Assembly (NCBI GenBank): GCA_017532885.1
Contig: JAFXIS010000054.1
Coordinates: forward strand, 1 to 64,000
Origin: Alistipes sp.
GTDB taxonomy: Bacteria; Bacteroidota; Bacteroidia; Bacteroidales; Rikenellaceae
DNA: 64,000 nt
Direction of reading: 5' to 3'
The notes under the pieces are model-generated. The model did no database searches. It was not told the DNA's origin and was given only the letters and a program-made list of their open reading frames with translations. The first letter of the stretch is position 1. The number at the start of each line of letters is the position of its first letter. Shown piece after piece: positions 1 through 6,438 of the stretch. The position numbers and the translations under genes were made by a program.

Positions 1-72
1 AGGGTAAAGGGTAAAGAGGAAATAGTAACCGACGCTGCGGAGCGAGAGCCGAGGGTGCTTGCACACATTGCC

Positions 73-376
73 GTCATTCTGAGCAATTATTTTTTGTCAT
101 TCTGAGGAGGCATAAGCCGACGCGAGAATCTAAAAAAATAATAGCGTGAGAATCTCTATAATAATTGTGTCATGCCACATTTTGGAGCGTAAGCGAGAAA
201 ATGACTGGCATCCCTAACGGCAAATTATTTCGGTAGAGATTCCATTCCTCACTGCGTTCGGTGGAATGACAATTAAAGAGATTCTCACGCACAACAAGTT
301 GTGCTCAGAATGACGGATTAGCTACCAAATAGCGTCACTCTGAGGGAGCTTTAGCGACCGTGAGAGTCTAAAGGAT
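73..376. repeat. Dispersed GTCATTCTGAG-type repeat, several units
   Basis: GTCATTCTGAG occurs at 73 and 97 and its complement near 304. It is associated with GAGATTCTCACGCA and with a module reading roughly GCTACC...GTCACTCTGAGGGAGC...AGCGACCG.GAGAGTC. The same modules recur at 3153-3235, 24738-24850 and 31826-31885. They are always intergenic and often in opposed orientation, so each forms an imperfect palindrome. No protein is encoded. I infer a REP/MITE-like family. Confidence 0.7.
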
Positions 377-420
377 TCAAAAAAAATTTTGAATTACAAT
401 CGTTACAAAAAGTTACAAAA

Positions 421-470
421 GTTACACGAGTTACACCCCTGTAACTCTGTAACTCTGTAACTCGTGTTAC
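421..470. repeat. 15-bp inverted repeat with CTGTAACT tandem core
   Basis: The arms at 421-435 and 456-470 are complementary over 15 bp with one mismatch. The loop carries about three copies of CTGTAACT. The upstream GTTACAAAA units continue the pattern. Function is unknown; a slippage-prone or hairpin-forming repeat is the simplest description. Confidence 0.6.
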
Positions 471-501
471 TCGCCGCGGATGATGTTAGTGAGTTTCGCG
501 C

Positions 502-546
502 TAAATTCCCTAAATTCCCTAAATCCCCTAAATTCCCTAATCTCCC
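502..546. repeat. 9-bp tandem repeat, five copies (TAAATTCCC)
   Basis: Five consecutive 9-bp units close to TAAATTCCC occupy 502-546, the last two diverging slightly. A related AATTTAAGGA / CTCCTTAAA pattern occurs at 31724-31822, so this is probably a dispersed low-complexity family of this genome. Confidence 0.7.
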
Positions 547-548
547 TA

Positions 549-589
549 AAAATACATACCCCTCGGCTGCTGCAACAACCAAGGGGTAT
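549..589 (-). terminator. Terminator ending the 608-2695 operon
   Basis: On the minus strand ATACCCCT (582-589) pairs with AGGGGTAT (556-563), with further G-C pairs inside the loop, followed by TGTATTTTT. It lies 19 bases beyond the stop of the 35-residue peptide, which supports that peptide as the last gene of the operon. Confidence 0.7.
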
Positions 590-607
590 TCTTCAATTAA
601 GATTCTC

Positions 608-715
608 CTATTTTCTGTTCTTCCTGACGAGCCATACGATAAGCCATACTATGGCCACCGCAAACGCTATCTTTAGCGCAAAAACAATCAATTCTAATCC
701 TGCAAGTCCTAACAT
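608..715 (-). CDS. Small single-span membrane protein (35 aa)
   Basis: This short frame starts with ATG at 715 and stops with TAG at 608. It reads as one long hydrophobic stretch (residues 2-30, rich in Leu, Ile, Val, Ala and two Trp) containing a lone Glu8 and Lys15, and ends in the basic tail RKNRK. That is the look of a genuine single-pass inner-membrane micro-protein with a cytoplasmic positive end. It lies 38 bases after the stop of the 135-residue gene on the same strand and 19 bases before a good terminator, so it is probably translated from the same mRNA. I do not recognise a family. The evidence is only composition, operon position and terminator; conservation would decide. Confidence 0.5.
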   Translation of the reverse strand: MLGLAGLELIVFALKIAFAVAIVWLIVWLVRKNRK

Positions 716-753
716 AATTGTAAAGTTTAATGGTTAATAATGTAATAGTTGAT

Positions 754-1161
754 TTATTGCTGTTGTTTACTCTCTAAATAGTCTTGACGCTGCTGCGCGA
801 TAACTTCCTGTATCGACGGCATATTCACATTTCCGTACTCTTCCTCTGCCTCCTTTTTCATCTTCTTGTAGTCCCTGCCAAGCTGCTCGGCTGAACGCCT
901 AATTACCTCATAATACTTCAACGGAATATTATGCTCCTCGAAATACTCTTTGTCGGCTACGAGTGAGGTGTTCTCGTTCTCATCGACTGCAATTTGAGTG
1001 GTTATCAACTCCTGAAAAGCATCTGCCAACTCCTCGTTGTGCATACACTCGTTGTTAAATACAGCACTCTGCAACTGAAACTCCTTCTCGCTGAGTTTGT
1101 AGAGCGTAAAAGCCAACAAAATAGCCAAAACGGCTGTCGTTATCTTAAAAATGTGTTTCAT
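754..1161 (-). CDS. Unrecognised membrane-anchored or exported protein (135 aa)
   Basis: The N-terminus is a lysine followed by a hydrophobic helix (about residues 5-22) with no clear signal peptidase or lipobox site, so it may be a signal anchor. The rest is strongly charged, rich in Glu, Lys and Gln, and probably largely helical; a single Cys39 is followed by acidic helices. I recognise no family. The start is fixed by the 20-bp leader AACTAATACGATTATGAAAC, which is shared exactly with the two upstream genes. It follows the 272-residue gene by 14 bases and belongs to the same minus-strand operon. Confidence 0.7.
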   Translation of the reverse strand: MKHIFKITTAVLAILLAFTLYKLSEKEFQLQSAVFNNECMHNEELADAFQELITTQIAVDENENTSLVADKEYFEEHNIPLKYYEVIRRSAEQLGRDYKKMKKEAEEEYGNVNMPSIQEVIAQQRQDYLESKQQQ

Positions 1162-1175
1162 AATCGTATTAGTTT

Positions 1176-1994
1176 TTAGTTGAGTTTTTCCCTGTTTCTC
1201 TTTGCCGTTTTCATAGTACGCTTCACCTGCCTGTCGAGCAGTTTCGGATTGCGGTCATATTTTGTCATTCGTTCCAATCTTTTCGCCAGACGCTTCGTAT
1301 ATTGCTCAATGCTAACGGCATAAGTCGGATATATCAGGCCGTCTGCTCCGCTGTAATAGCGCTCATCGTATGGCTTCGGGAACCCTTTGTGCCCCCGTGA
1401 TTTCTTGCGGTTGATTGTGATAGAATCCGAGACGACAATATTCACAGGCTTGCAGTCGCGTGCGAAATATTTAGCACCATCGAGAAGATCAATCGTCTCG
1501 ATATAGCCCTGATAATCAATAACCCATTCACCATCGGTGGTATTAAATAATCTCGGACCAATCCACGCACCCGGTGATGTATACCCCATCTCGGGCTCTT
1601 GCGAATTCTTGTATAAAACGCACATCGCCACCTTATCATTGGGCCAAACAGGAGGGTTAAATTCATCGTAAAAACTAAATGTTATCTCGTCTTCGGGGCA
1701 GTTGCCATACAATGGTTTAATAATTTTTGCCTTCGTCAAAAAGTGATTTCTTGTAAATGTCAATGCCTCCACAACCGGCGGAGTGTGGTCTAAGGTATCT
1801 TGTGAAACTGTATCTTCGGTCACGAGTTCTGGGTTCTCCACTTCGCCAATGAATACCAGCCAATCTTGCCTGATGTTTTGTTGATTTTTAGCACGCCCTA
1901 TGGTAGTGTTGGTGGTTTGGGTTTGCGCTTGTGCCGAATAGGAGCAAGCCACGGTAGCCAGAATGGCTACTGCAATCTTTAGAATCTGTTTCAT
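1176..1994 (-). CDS. Unrecognised secreted protein (272 aa)
   Basis: Residues 1-23 are a classical signal peptide ending in an SAQA site, followed by a Gln/Thr-rich linker. The mature part contains a probable beta-rich domain (about residues 45-175, with several Trp/Tyr and three Cys) and then a very basic, Arg/Lys-rich helical tail (about 230-272). I do not recognise a family. The first 30 residues are identical to those of the upstream gene at 2024-2695 and the DNA there is almost identical, while the mature proteins are unrelated by eye. It is the second gene of the minus-strand operon, 29 bases after the previous stop. Confidence 0.8.
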   Translation of the reverse strand: MKQILKIAVAILATVACSYSAQAQTQTTNTTIGRAKNQQNIRQDWLVFIGEVENPELVTEDTVSQDTLDHTPPVVEALTFTRNHFLTKAKIIKPLYGNCPEDEITFSFYDEFNPPVWPNDKVAMCVLYKNSQEPEMGYTSPGAWIGPRLFNTTDGEWVIDYQGYIETIDLLDGAKYFARDCKPVNIVVSDSITINRKKSRGHKGFPKPYDERYYSGADGLIYPTYAVSIEQYTKRLAKRLERMTKYDRNPKLLDRQVKRTMKTAKRNREKLN

Positions 1995-2007
1995 AATCGT
2001 ATTAGTT
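1905..2007. repeat. Leader plus signal-peptide cassette, copy 2
   Basis: These 103 bp match 2606-2708 with a single difference that I can see. The segment covers the translation leader, the start codon and the whole signal peptide coding region of the 272-residue gene, then identity stops abruptly at the linker. Confidence 0.9.
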
Positions 2008-2023
2008 TATAGTCAATAGGGCC

Positions 2024-2695
2024 TTACTCAAAGCGTATTTCTTTATAGAGTGCTTTCAGGTATTTCTGCTCCTGTGCTTTGCCTTCGGGCGTGGTGAGCA
2101 GGCTCACCTCGAGAACAATATGGCCCTTCTTTAATACTGTACAGGTATTGTATTTGAAATTGCCATAGCCCGGTCGGTCGAAGGGTACATTGGCCACAAA
2201 ACCCTCGTCTGCATTAAATCGACGACACTCTCGGCGTGAGAAATATTGTTTCTTCTGGACTTTCTTCTCCAATGTCGCATAGTACACCTCAACCGACTCT
2301 TCCGATTGCATCTCCTTTGGCAGGGCCTCGCCCGTACCGTGAGGTATGGCAACCTTTTCGCCATTCTCTACGGTCACAAATAGATTTTCGATGCCTTTAA
2401 TCGGATGGTAATGGTACATAGCCCGCATATATTTTTCCGTCACTACGCTGGTGTGACCAGAGGTGGAACCGTTAGTATTGCCGCTCTCCCATGAGGAAAA
2501 GCCATCAGGAGTTGTTAGTTTTATACCATACTTGACAGCATCTTCTGCAAAGTCGTCGAAATGCCTCCATGTAGTACGGATAAGCATCTCGCCATTGGCG
2601 TCGGCAGTGTTGGTGGTTTGGGTTTGCGCTTGTGCCGAATAGGAGCAAGCTACGGTAGCCAGAATGGCTACTGCAATCTTTAGAATCTGTTTCAT
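2024..2695 (-). CDS. Unrecognised secreted protein (223 aa)
   Basis: The first gene of the minus-strand operon. Residues 1-23 form a signal peptide with an SAQA cleavage site, identical to the next gene. The mature protein is about 200 residues, mixed alpha/beta by eye, with a cysteine pair region (Cys at about 156 and 184) and a conserved-looking C-terminal half ending in LYKEIRFE. No family is recognised and no catalytic motif stands out. A good Bacteroidetes promoter lies just upstream (2725-2755). Its likely location is periplasm or surface. Confidence 0.8.
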   Translation of the reverse strand: MKQILKIAVAILATVACSYSAQAQTQTTNTADANGEMLIRTTWRHFDDFAEDAVKYGIKLTTPDGFSSWESGNTNGSTSGHTSVVTEKYMRAMYHYHPIKGIENLFVTVENGEKVAIPHGTGEALPKEMQSEESVEVYYATLEKKVQKKQYFSRRECRRFNADEGFVANVPFDRPGYGNFKYNTCTVLKKGHIVLEVSLLTTPEGKAQEQKYLKALYKEIRFE

Positions 2696-2708
2696 AATCG
2701 TATTAGTT
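2606..2708. repeat. Leader plus signal-peptide cassette, copy 1
   Basis: This is the partner of 1905-2007: 103 bp with one visible mismatch, covering the AACTAATACGATT leader, the ATG and the complete signal peptide. The leader alone (20 bp) also precedes the third gene at 1161. Confidence 0.9.
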
Positions 2709-2724
2709 AATTGTTAAGGTATCG

Positions 2725-2755
2725 CAAATATAATATTTTCAAAGTAATAAAACAA
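2725..2755 (-). promoter_or_regulatory. Promoter of the 608-2695 operon
   Basis: On the minus strand a -7 box TATATTTG (2725-2732) matches the Bacteroidetes consensus TAnnTTTG, with TTG about 20 bases upstream. The predicted start of transcription is about 2718, leaving a short leader before the ATG at 2695. Confidence 0.6.
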
Positions 2756-2792
2756 CTCCAAAGAGATTTATTTGTCGGATATTATTGAAATA

Positions 2793-2824
2793 TTTGGTGA
2801 AACGAAAAATTATACATACATTTG
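2793..2824 (+). promoter_or_regulatory. Promoter of tRNA-Lys
   Basis: TTTGG (2793-2797) and TACATTTG (2817-2824) are separated by 19 bases, an excellent match to the Bacteroidetes -33/-7 promoter. It is placed 40 bases before the mature tRNA. Confidence 0.75.
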
Positions 2825-2863
2825 CACCACCAAAAATGGGGGATACCTCAATTTGGTAGCGTT

Positions 2864-2936
2864 GATCCTGTAGCTCAGTCGGTAGAGCACAACACTTTTA
2901 ATGTTGGGGTCCCGGGTTCGAGCCCCGGCGGGATCA
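2864..2936 (+). tRNA. tRNA-Lys (UUU)
   Basis: A full cloverleaf: the acceptor stem GATCCTG pairs with CGGGATC, there are D and T arms, and the anticodon stem CAACA/TGTTG encloses a loop CTTTTAA with anticodon TTT. The discriminator is A and CCA is not encoded. A promoter lies upstream and a terminator directly downstream. The last 20 bases plus flank recur at 3319-3338 (see the scar entry). Confidence 0.95.
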
Positions 2937-2940
2937 CATG

Positions 2941-2976
2941 AAAAAAGGAGCAGATTTTTTCTGCTCCTTTTTTCGT
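2941..2976 (+). terminator. Terminator after tRNA-Lys
   Basis: AAAAGGAGCAG pairs with CTGCTCCTTTT around a T-rich loop and ends in a T run. It is located 5 bases past the tRNA. Confidence 0.8.
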
Positions 2977-3008
2977 GTGATCATATATTGACATTCCCTC
3001 CCCTCTGT

Positions 3009-3042
3009 CCCCGCCCTTTGGCAAAGGGCGGGGCTTTTGTTT
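3009..3042 (+). terminator. GC-rich hairpin, terminator-like
   Basis: CCCCGCCCTTT (3009-3019) pairs perfectly with AAAGGGCGGGG (3023-3033) around a 3-base loop, then CTTTTGTTT. No gene immediately precedes it, so it may be a repeat-borne hairpin rather than a functioning terminator. Confidence 0.5.
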
Positions 3043-3052
3043 GCGAGTGAAG

Positions 3053-3102
3053 AGGTATTCCCGCTCCACCAAAACTTAGTTTTGGCGGTCGAGCCCCGGC
3101 GG
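3053..3102. repeat. 50-bp repeat unit A containing a tRNA 3' fragment
   Basis: These 50 bases match 3283-3332 with two mismatches. Inside, CCACCAAAAC and GTTTTGGCGG form a near-perfect hairpin, and the end TCGAGCCCCGGCGG equals the T-arm and acceptor region of tRNA-Lys. The front half resembles the 3' end of another tRNA (CCCGCTCCACCA). Confidence 0.75.
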
Positions 3103-3129
3103 AAATAAGAGATATTTTTGTTTGTAAGT

Positions 3130-3266
3130 ATATAGTTTAGTGTTGTTAGTCGTCATTCTGAGCATTTGTTTTTAGACTCTCACAGTCGGCAAGCCTCCTT
3201 CAGAGTGACGGAAAAACAAATGCGTGAGAATCTCAATACCTTTTGATGTACAACCCTAAACTATAT
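3130..3266. mobile_element. MITE-like element with 17-bp terminal inverted repeats
   Basis: ATATAGTTTAGTGTTGT (3130-3146) and its complement at 3250-3266 form 17-bp inverted termini with one mismatch, bounding a 137-bp non-coding element. The interior (3153-3235) is a copy of the dispersed GTCATTCTGAG / GAGTGACGG repeat. No transposase is encoded. A MITE is inferred from structure alone. Confidence 0.55.
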
Positions 3267-3282
3267 AATTCCGTTTTTTCAA

Positions 3283-3338
3283 AGGTATTCCCGCTCCACC
3301 AAAACAAAGTTTTGGCGGTCGAGCCCCGGCGGGATCAC
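3283..3338. repeat. 50-bp repeat unit B plus attR-like tRNA-Lys 3' end
   Basis: 3283-3332 repeats unit A. The end 3319-3338 is an exact 20-bp copy of the 3' end of tRNA-Lys and its first flanking base (2918-2937). It is followed 13 bases later by a strong terminator, as if this were the displaced original tail of the tRNA gene after a tRNA-targeted insertion. Confidence 0.7.
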
Positions 3339-3351
3339 GGAGATTTGAACG

Positions 3352-3386
3352 ACAGCCGAAGCATTTTGCTTCGGTTGTTTTTTTTA
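3352..3386 (+). terminator. Terminator beyond the tRNA-Lys 3' remnant
   Basis: ACAGCCGAAGC (3352-3362) pairs with GCTTCGGTTGT (3368-3378) and runs into eight T. No gene precedes it, only the tRNA 3' fragment at 3319-3338, so it may be the ancestral terminator of tRNA-Lys. Confidence 0.75.
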
Positions 3387-3420
3387 TGCAGTCAATGTGC
3401 GTGCAAGGAAATTATTAACC

Positions 3421-3951
3421 CTATAAAGCGTTTGCGCACTCGATTAACTCTGCTAAGTAGTGGGGTTGGTATTCGATGCGCATCATTACGATGGTGCCTG
3501 ATGCGTCTACGATGTATACTCTTGGTACATAGGTGGTTGCGTATAAGTTGAATATCTCTCGCTGAGAGTCTGCAACCATGTCAATCGAATAGTTATTATC
3601 TGCGCGGTAACTTAGTAAATCCTCGGTCGTTGCATCGCGTCCGATAGCAAGTATTGCGGGTAGGGTGGTGCCGTTAGCTATCAGATGGTGTAAATCATCA
3701 AATAGAGCCTTACAATCCGAGCAGGTGTGGGAAAACAGGATAAGCATAAGTGCCTCGCCACGATACTCCGCCAACGAAACCTCACCGCCATCAATAAGCG
3801 TCGCGGTGAATAACGGTGCCGCATCTCCCTCCTTGACGATACTGCTCTGCTTGTGGGTTGGCAGCTCCTCCCAAACGGAGCCCGAGCAACCCGCCACAGA
3901 TAGTATTATCATGGCGACTATCAAAATATATAAAGCTCTCAATTTTATCAT
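3421..3951 (-). CDS. Thioredoxin-like lipoprotein (TlpA/AhpC-TSA fold)
   Basis: The 176-residue protein has a signal peptide with lipobox SVAGC (Cys22), so it is probably lipid-anchored in the cell envelope. From about residue 40 it has the thioredoxin/peroxiredoxin layout: GDAAPLFTATLIDG, then strand and active site SHTCSDCK with Cys77 and Cys80, and a late YVPRVYIVD with the cis-proline. By family knowledge this suggests thiol-disulfide exchange or thioredoxin-type reductase activity in the periplasm; the substrate is unknown. The CSDC motif differs from the CPxC usual in TlpA/ResA. It stands alone, with its own TATCTTTG promoter box upstream. Confidence 0.85.
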   Translation of the reverse strand: MIKLRALYILIVAMIILSVAGCSGSVWEELPTHKQSSIVKEGDAAPLFTATLIDGGEVSLAEYRGEALMLILFSHTCSDCKALFDDLHHLIANGTTLPAILAIGRDATTEDLLSYRADNNYSIDMVADSQREIFNLYATTYVPRVYIVDASGTIVMMRIEYQPHYLAELIECANAL

Positions 3952-4045
3952 ATCAAACTCTCCTTATTAATACCCCTATCAATCGGCAGACGCCTCGCCT
4001 GAATAATTATGACAGCAGGCGCACCTTGTTCGCTCAAACTCAGTA

Positions 4046-4053
4046 CAAAGATA
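4046..4053 (-). promoter_or_regulatory. -7 box for the thioredoxin-like lipoprotein
   Basis: TATCTTTG on the minus strand matches TAnnTTTG. It lies 95 bases before the ATG at 3951. No convincing -33 element was seen. Confidence 0.5.
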
Positions 4054-4146
4054 TAACTAATCGACATAAAATCACAGATTTCTATTTGTTAATCGACAAA
4101 AATGGCGTCGTAGCTGCATTTCAGCCACATTTTTTAACGAATTTTC

Positions 4147-4176
4147 TTGTTCAATGAGATATTTTGTGTAATTTTG
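4147..4176 (+). promoter_or_regulatory. Promoter of the pilus operon
   Basis: TTG (4147-4149) and TAATTTTG (4169-4176) are spaced by 19 bases, fitting the Bacteroidetes consensus. The predicted transcription start is near 4183, giving a leader of about 150 bases before the first pilus gene. Confidence 0.65.
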
Positions 4177-4198
4177 TAAGATAGAAAAGAGTAAAACT

Positions 4199-4307
4199 GC
4201 CTAATAAGTTTCGAGTAACGGCTTTGCCCTCCCTGTTGTGATGTCGCATAGGGGGGGTAATTCCTTGATTATCAGTCAGTTGGCTCTAAAGATAACACTT
4301 GTTAGGC
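4199..4307 (+). promoter_or_regulatory. Possible structured leader of the pilus mRNA
   Basis: GCCTAATAAG (4199-4208) can pair with CTTGTTAGGC (4298-4307), closing a 109-base domain that lies wholly inside the predicted untranslated leader. The interior holds a G7 run at 4252-4258. It could be a regulatory RNA structure, or the arms could be recombination sites; neither is shown. Confidence 0.35.
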
Positions 4308-4336
4308 TAAGTATCAATTACTAATTTAGACATAGA

Positions 4337-4915
4337 ATGAAGAGATTTGTGCTATTGTTAGCATTTCTTGTGTTCGGCGTTGTTGCATCTAATGCCCAAA
4401 ATGTGGCAGTTAAGAGTAATTTGCTGTATGATGCAACTCAAACTATAAACCTCGGCGTCGAGGTTGGTTTACATCAACGCTGGACTTTGGATTTATCGGG
4501 AAATTACAACTCGTGGAGCAAGGACTCAAGCGTCAAGTGGCGACACCTCTTTATCCAACCCGAGGCGCGTTATTGGTTCTGCGACCGCTTTGCCGGCCAT
4601 TTCATCGGCGGACATCTTATCTATGGTGCCTTCAACTTTGGCAATCTGAACAACAATATCTCGTTCTTAGGCACCGACCTCACTTCACTCTCAAAATATC
4701 GATACCAAGGCTTTGGCTATGGTATAGGCCTCTCGTATGGCTATGCTTTTTTGTTGAGTAAGCACCTGAATTTGGAACTGGAGCTGGGTGTGGGATATAT
4801 TTTTGCCGACTACCAAAAGTATGAGTGCAGCACCTGTGGTCGCCATGTAGGTACAGGTCAGCACAACTATTTCGGCCCTACAAAGGCTGCTATTAATTTT
4901 GTTTATCTCTTCTAA
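4337..4915 (+). CDS. DUF3575 outer-membrane protein of the pilus locus
   Basis: The 192-residue protein has a signal peptide (about residues 1-20, ending SNAQ) and then alternating aromatic strands typical of a small outer-membrane beta-barrel, ending in a terminal VYLF. The segments KSNLLYDATQTINLGVE, WRHLFIQPEARYWF and GYGIGLSYGYAF are characteristic of DUF3575. In Bacteroidales, DUF3575 and DUF3868 genes commonly sit at the head of FimA/Mfa1 pilus loci, as here. The precise role is unknown; an assembly or outer-membrane anchoring function is an inference from position. It is the first gene of the operon, 11 bases before the next. Confidence 0.85.
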   Translation: MKRFVLLLAFLVFGVVASNAQNVAVKSNLLYDATQTINLGVEVGLHQRWTLDLSGNYNSWSKDSSVKWRHLFIQPEARYWFCDRFAGHFIGGHLIYGAFNFGNLNNNISFLGTDLTSLSKYRYQGFGYGIGLSYGYAFLLSKHLNLELELGVGYIFADYQKYECSTCGRHVGTGQHNYFGPTKAAINFVYLF

Positions 4916-4926
4916 TTCACGGATAT

Positions 4927-6378
4927 ATGAAAAGAGTTTTAGCTATTTTGATTATAACCGCCGCTGCAATTTCGGGTGTTCGCGCCCAGAATCATGACGG
5001 CGTGACCATCGACCGTTATGCAATGGAGCGTAGTGGCGACAGCATTCGCTTAGATATCTGCTTCAATACCTCGGGACTCAATATCAAGAACAGAGAGGTT
5101 GCCGTCATCACCCCTATGATTGTTAAAGGTGATGAGAGCATCGCTTTGCGTGCGTGTGGCATTTACAGCCGTATGCGTGACATATATTACACCCGCAACG
5201 AACATTTGGCACCTACTTCTCATGCCGATATGCGTTTCCGTGAGAATAAAGCACCCAAGACCATCGACTATCATATCGCCCTGCCGTACACCGGCTGGAT
5301 GGAGAATAGCGCGGTTGTCATATGCCGCAATGGCTATGGATGCTGTGGCGGCGAGATTTGGTCGGAGAAGGATACCCTTATCGCACGATTCCCTTATGAA
5401 AGATATATCCCGCAGATGATATACCTGCGTCCCGAGGTGGAGGTTGTCAAGACCCGATTATTGAAGGGCTCGGCATATATCGACTTCCCGGTAAGTCGCA
5501 CCGAGATATACCCCGATTACCACGACAATACAAACGAGTTGCGTAAGATTACCGGTACGATTGACTCTGTCAAGAACGATAGCGACATAACCATTCGCCA
5601 CCTCTCTATCAAGGGTTTTGCATCGCCCGAGAGCCCCTATGCCAACAATACCCGTTTGGCGCAGGGCCGTACCGAGGCGTTGAAGGCTTATGTGGAGAAT
5701 ATGTACCACTTCGGCAAGGGCTTTATCGATACATCCTATGAGCCCGAGAATTGGGAGGGCCTTGAAGCGTATGTCGTAAACTCAACGCTCCCTCATCGCG
5801 ATGAGATTTTGGCAGCCATACGCTCCGAGCGCGAACCCGACAATAAGGAGTGGTTTATCAAGAAGAATTGGCCGGAGGATTACCGCTTTTTGTTGGAGAA
5901 TTGCTACCCGCGACTCCGCCGCTCGGACTATGTTATCGAGTATGAGATTCGTAGCTACACCCAACCCAAGGAGATTGAGGCGGTGATGTTCTCTGCTCCG
6001 CAAAAGCTATCGCTCGAGGAGTTTTACATCCTCGCCCAGAACTATGAGCAGGGTAGTGACCTCTACAACGAGGTGTGGGAGATTGCCATACGCATGTACC
6101 CTTCGGACCCCGTGGCAAACCTCAATGCGGCAAATACCGCAATGCTCAAGGGCGACTACGCTCGCGCGCTTAATTATCTGAATAAAGCGGGTAATGGTGC
6201 CGAAGTGCTCTATGCCCGAGGTGCTTTGGAGGTGCTGCGCGAGGATTTTGATGCAGCCCGCCCATATCTGCTCGAGGCCGAGAAAATGGGCATCACAAAG
6301 GCGCGTGAGGTACTCGACAATATCCGCAACCGCTGGATTGTGATGAGCGATGACCTAAAAGTGAAAATTAACAAATAA
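4927..6378 (+). CDS. DUF3868 protein with OmpA-like and TPR-like regions
   Basis: The 483-residue exported protein has a signal peptide of about 21 residues ending VRAQ. Residues 25-130 correspond to the DUF3868 region found in pilus loci. Around residues 215-260 there is an OmpA-like segment (HLSIKGFASPESPYANN followed by LAQGRTEALKAYV), the motif type that contacts peptidoglycan. The C-terminal third (about 375-475) looks like helical TPR repeats (NLNAANTAMLKGDYARALNYL). An accessory role tying the pilus base to the cell wall is inferred, not shown. It follows the DUF3575 gene by 11 bases. Confidence 0.8.
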   Translation: MKRVLAILIITAAAISGVRAQNHDGVTIDRYAMERSGDSIRLDICFNTSGLNIKNREVAVITPMIVKGDESIALRACGIYSRMRDIYYTRNEHLAPTSHADMRFRENKAPKTIDYHIALPYTGWMENSAVVICRNGYGCCGGEIWSEKDTLIARFPYERYIPQMIYLRPEVEVVKTRLLKGSAYIDFPVSRTEIYPDYHDNTNELRKITGTIDSVKNDSDITIRHLSIKGFASPESPYANNTRLAQGRTEALKAYVENMYHFGKGFIDTSYEPENWEGLEAYVVNSTLPHRDEILAAIRSEREPDNKEWFIKKNWPEDYRFLLENCYPRLRRSDYVIEYEIRSYTQPKEIEAVMFSAPQKLSLEEFYILAQNYEQGSDLYNEVWEIAIRMYPSDPVANLNAANTAMLKGDYARALNYLNKAGNGAEVLYARGALEVLREDFDAARPYLLEAEKMGITKAREVLDNIRNRWIVMSDDLKVKINK

Positions 6379-6438
6379 TCATAAACAATAAAACACAAAA
6401 CAATCAAAATTATTTAATCATTTTAATCAATTACAATT

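Larger units (their letters stand above)
1..548. other. Gene-free repeat-rich region
   Basis: I see no credible gene here on either strand. The stretch is a mosaic of short repeats: several GTCATTCTGAG / CTCAGAATGAC units between about 73 and 376, an inverted repeat at 421-470, and a 9-bp tandem repeat at 502-546. Open frames across the last part are low-complexity and have the composition of the repeats. Confidence 0.6.
3952..4336. other. Divergent promoter region between lipoprotein and pilus operon
   Basis: No gene is seen. The region holds the minus-strand -7 box at 4046-4053, the plus-strand promoter at 4147-4176, and a potentially structured 5' leader (4183-4336) of the pilus operon. 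Confidence 0.6.

Noticed and set aside
464..737. Open frames of 70 and 85 codons on the plus strand
   Set aside because: They run through the 9-bp tandem repeat, have repeat-driven composition, and lie opposite the small membrane-protein gene and its terminator.
2875..3072. 65-codon frame antisense to tRNA-Lys
   Set aside because: It overlaps the tRNA and two hairpins; its protein is a translation of structural RNA and repeat sequence.
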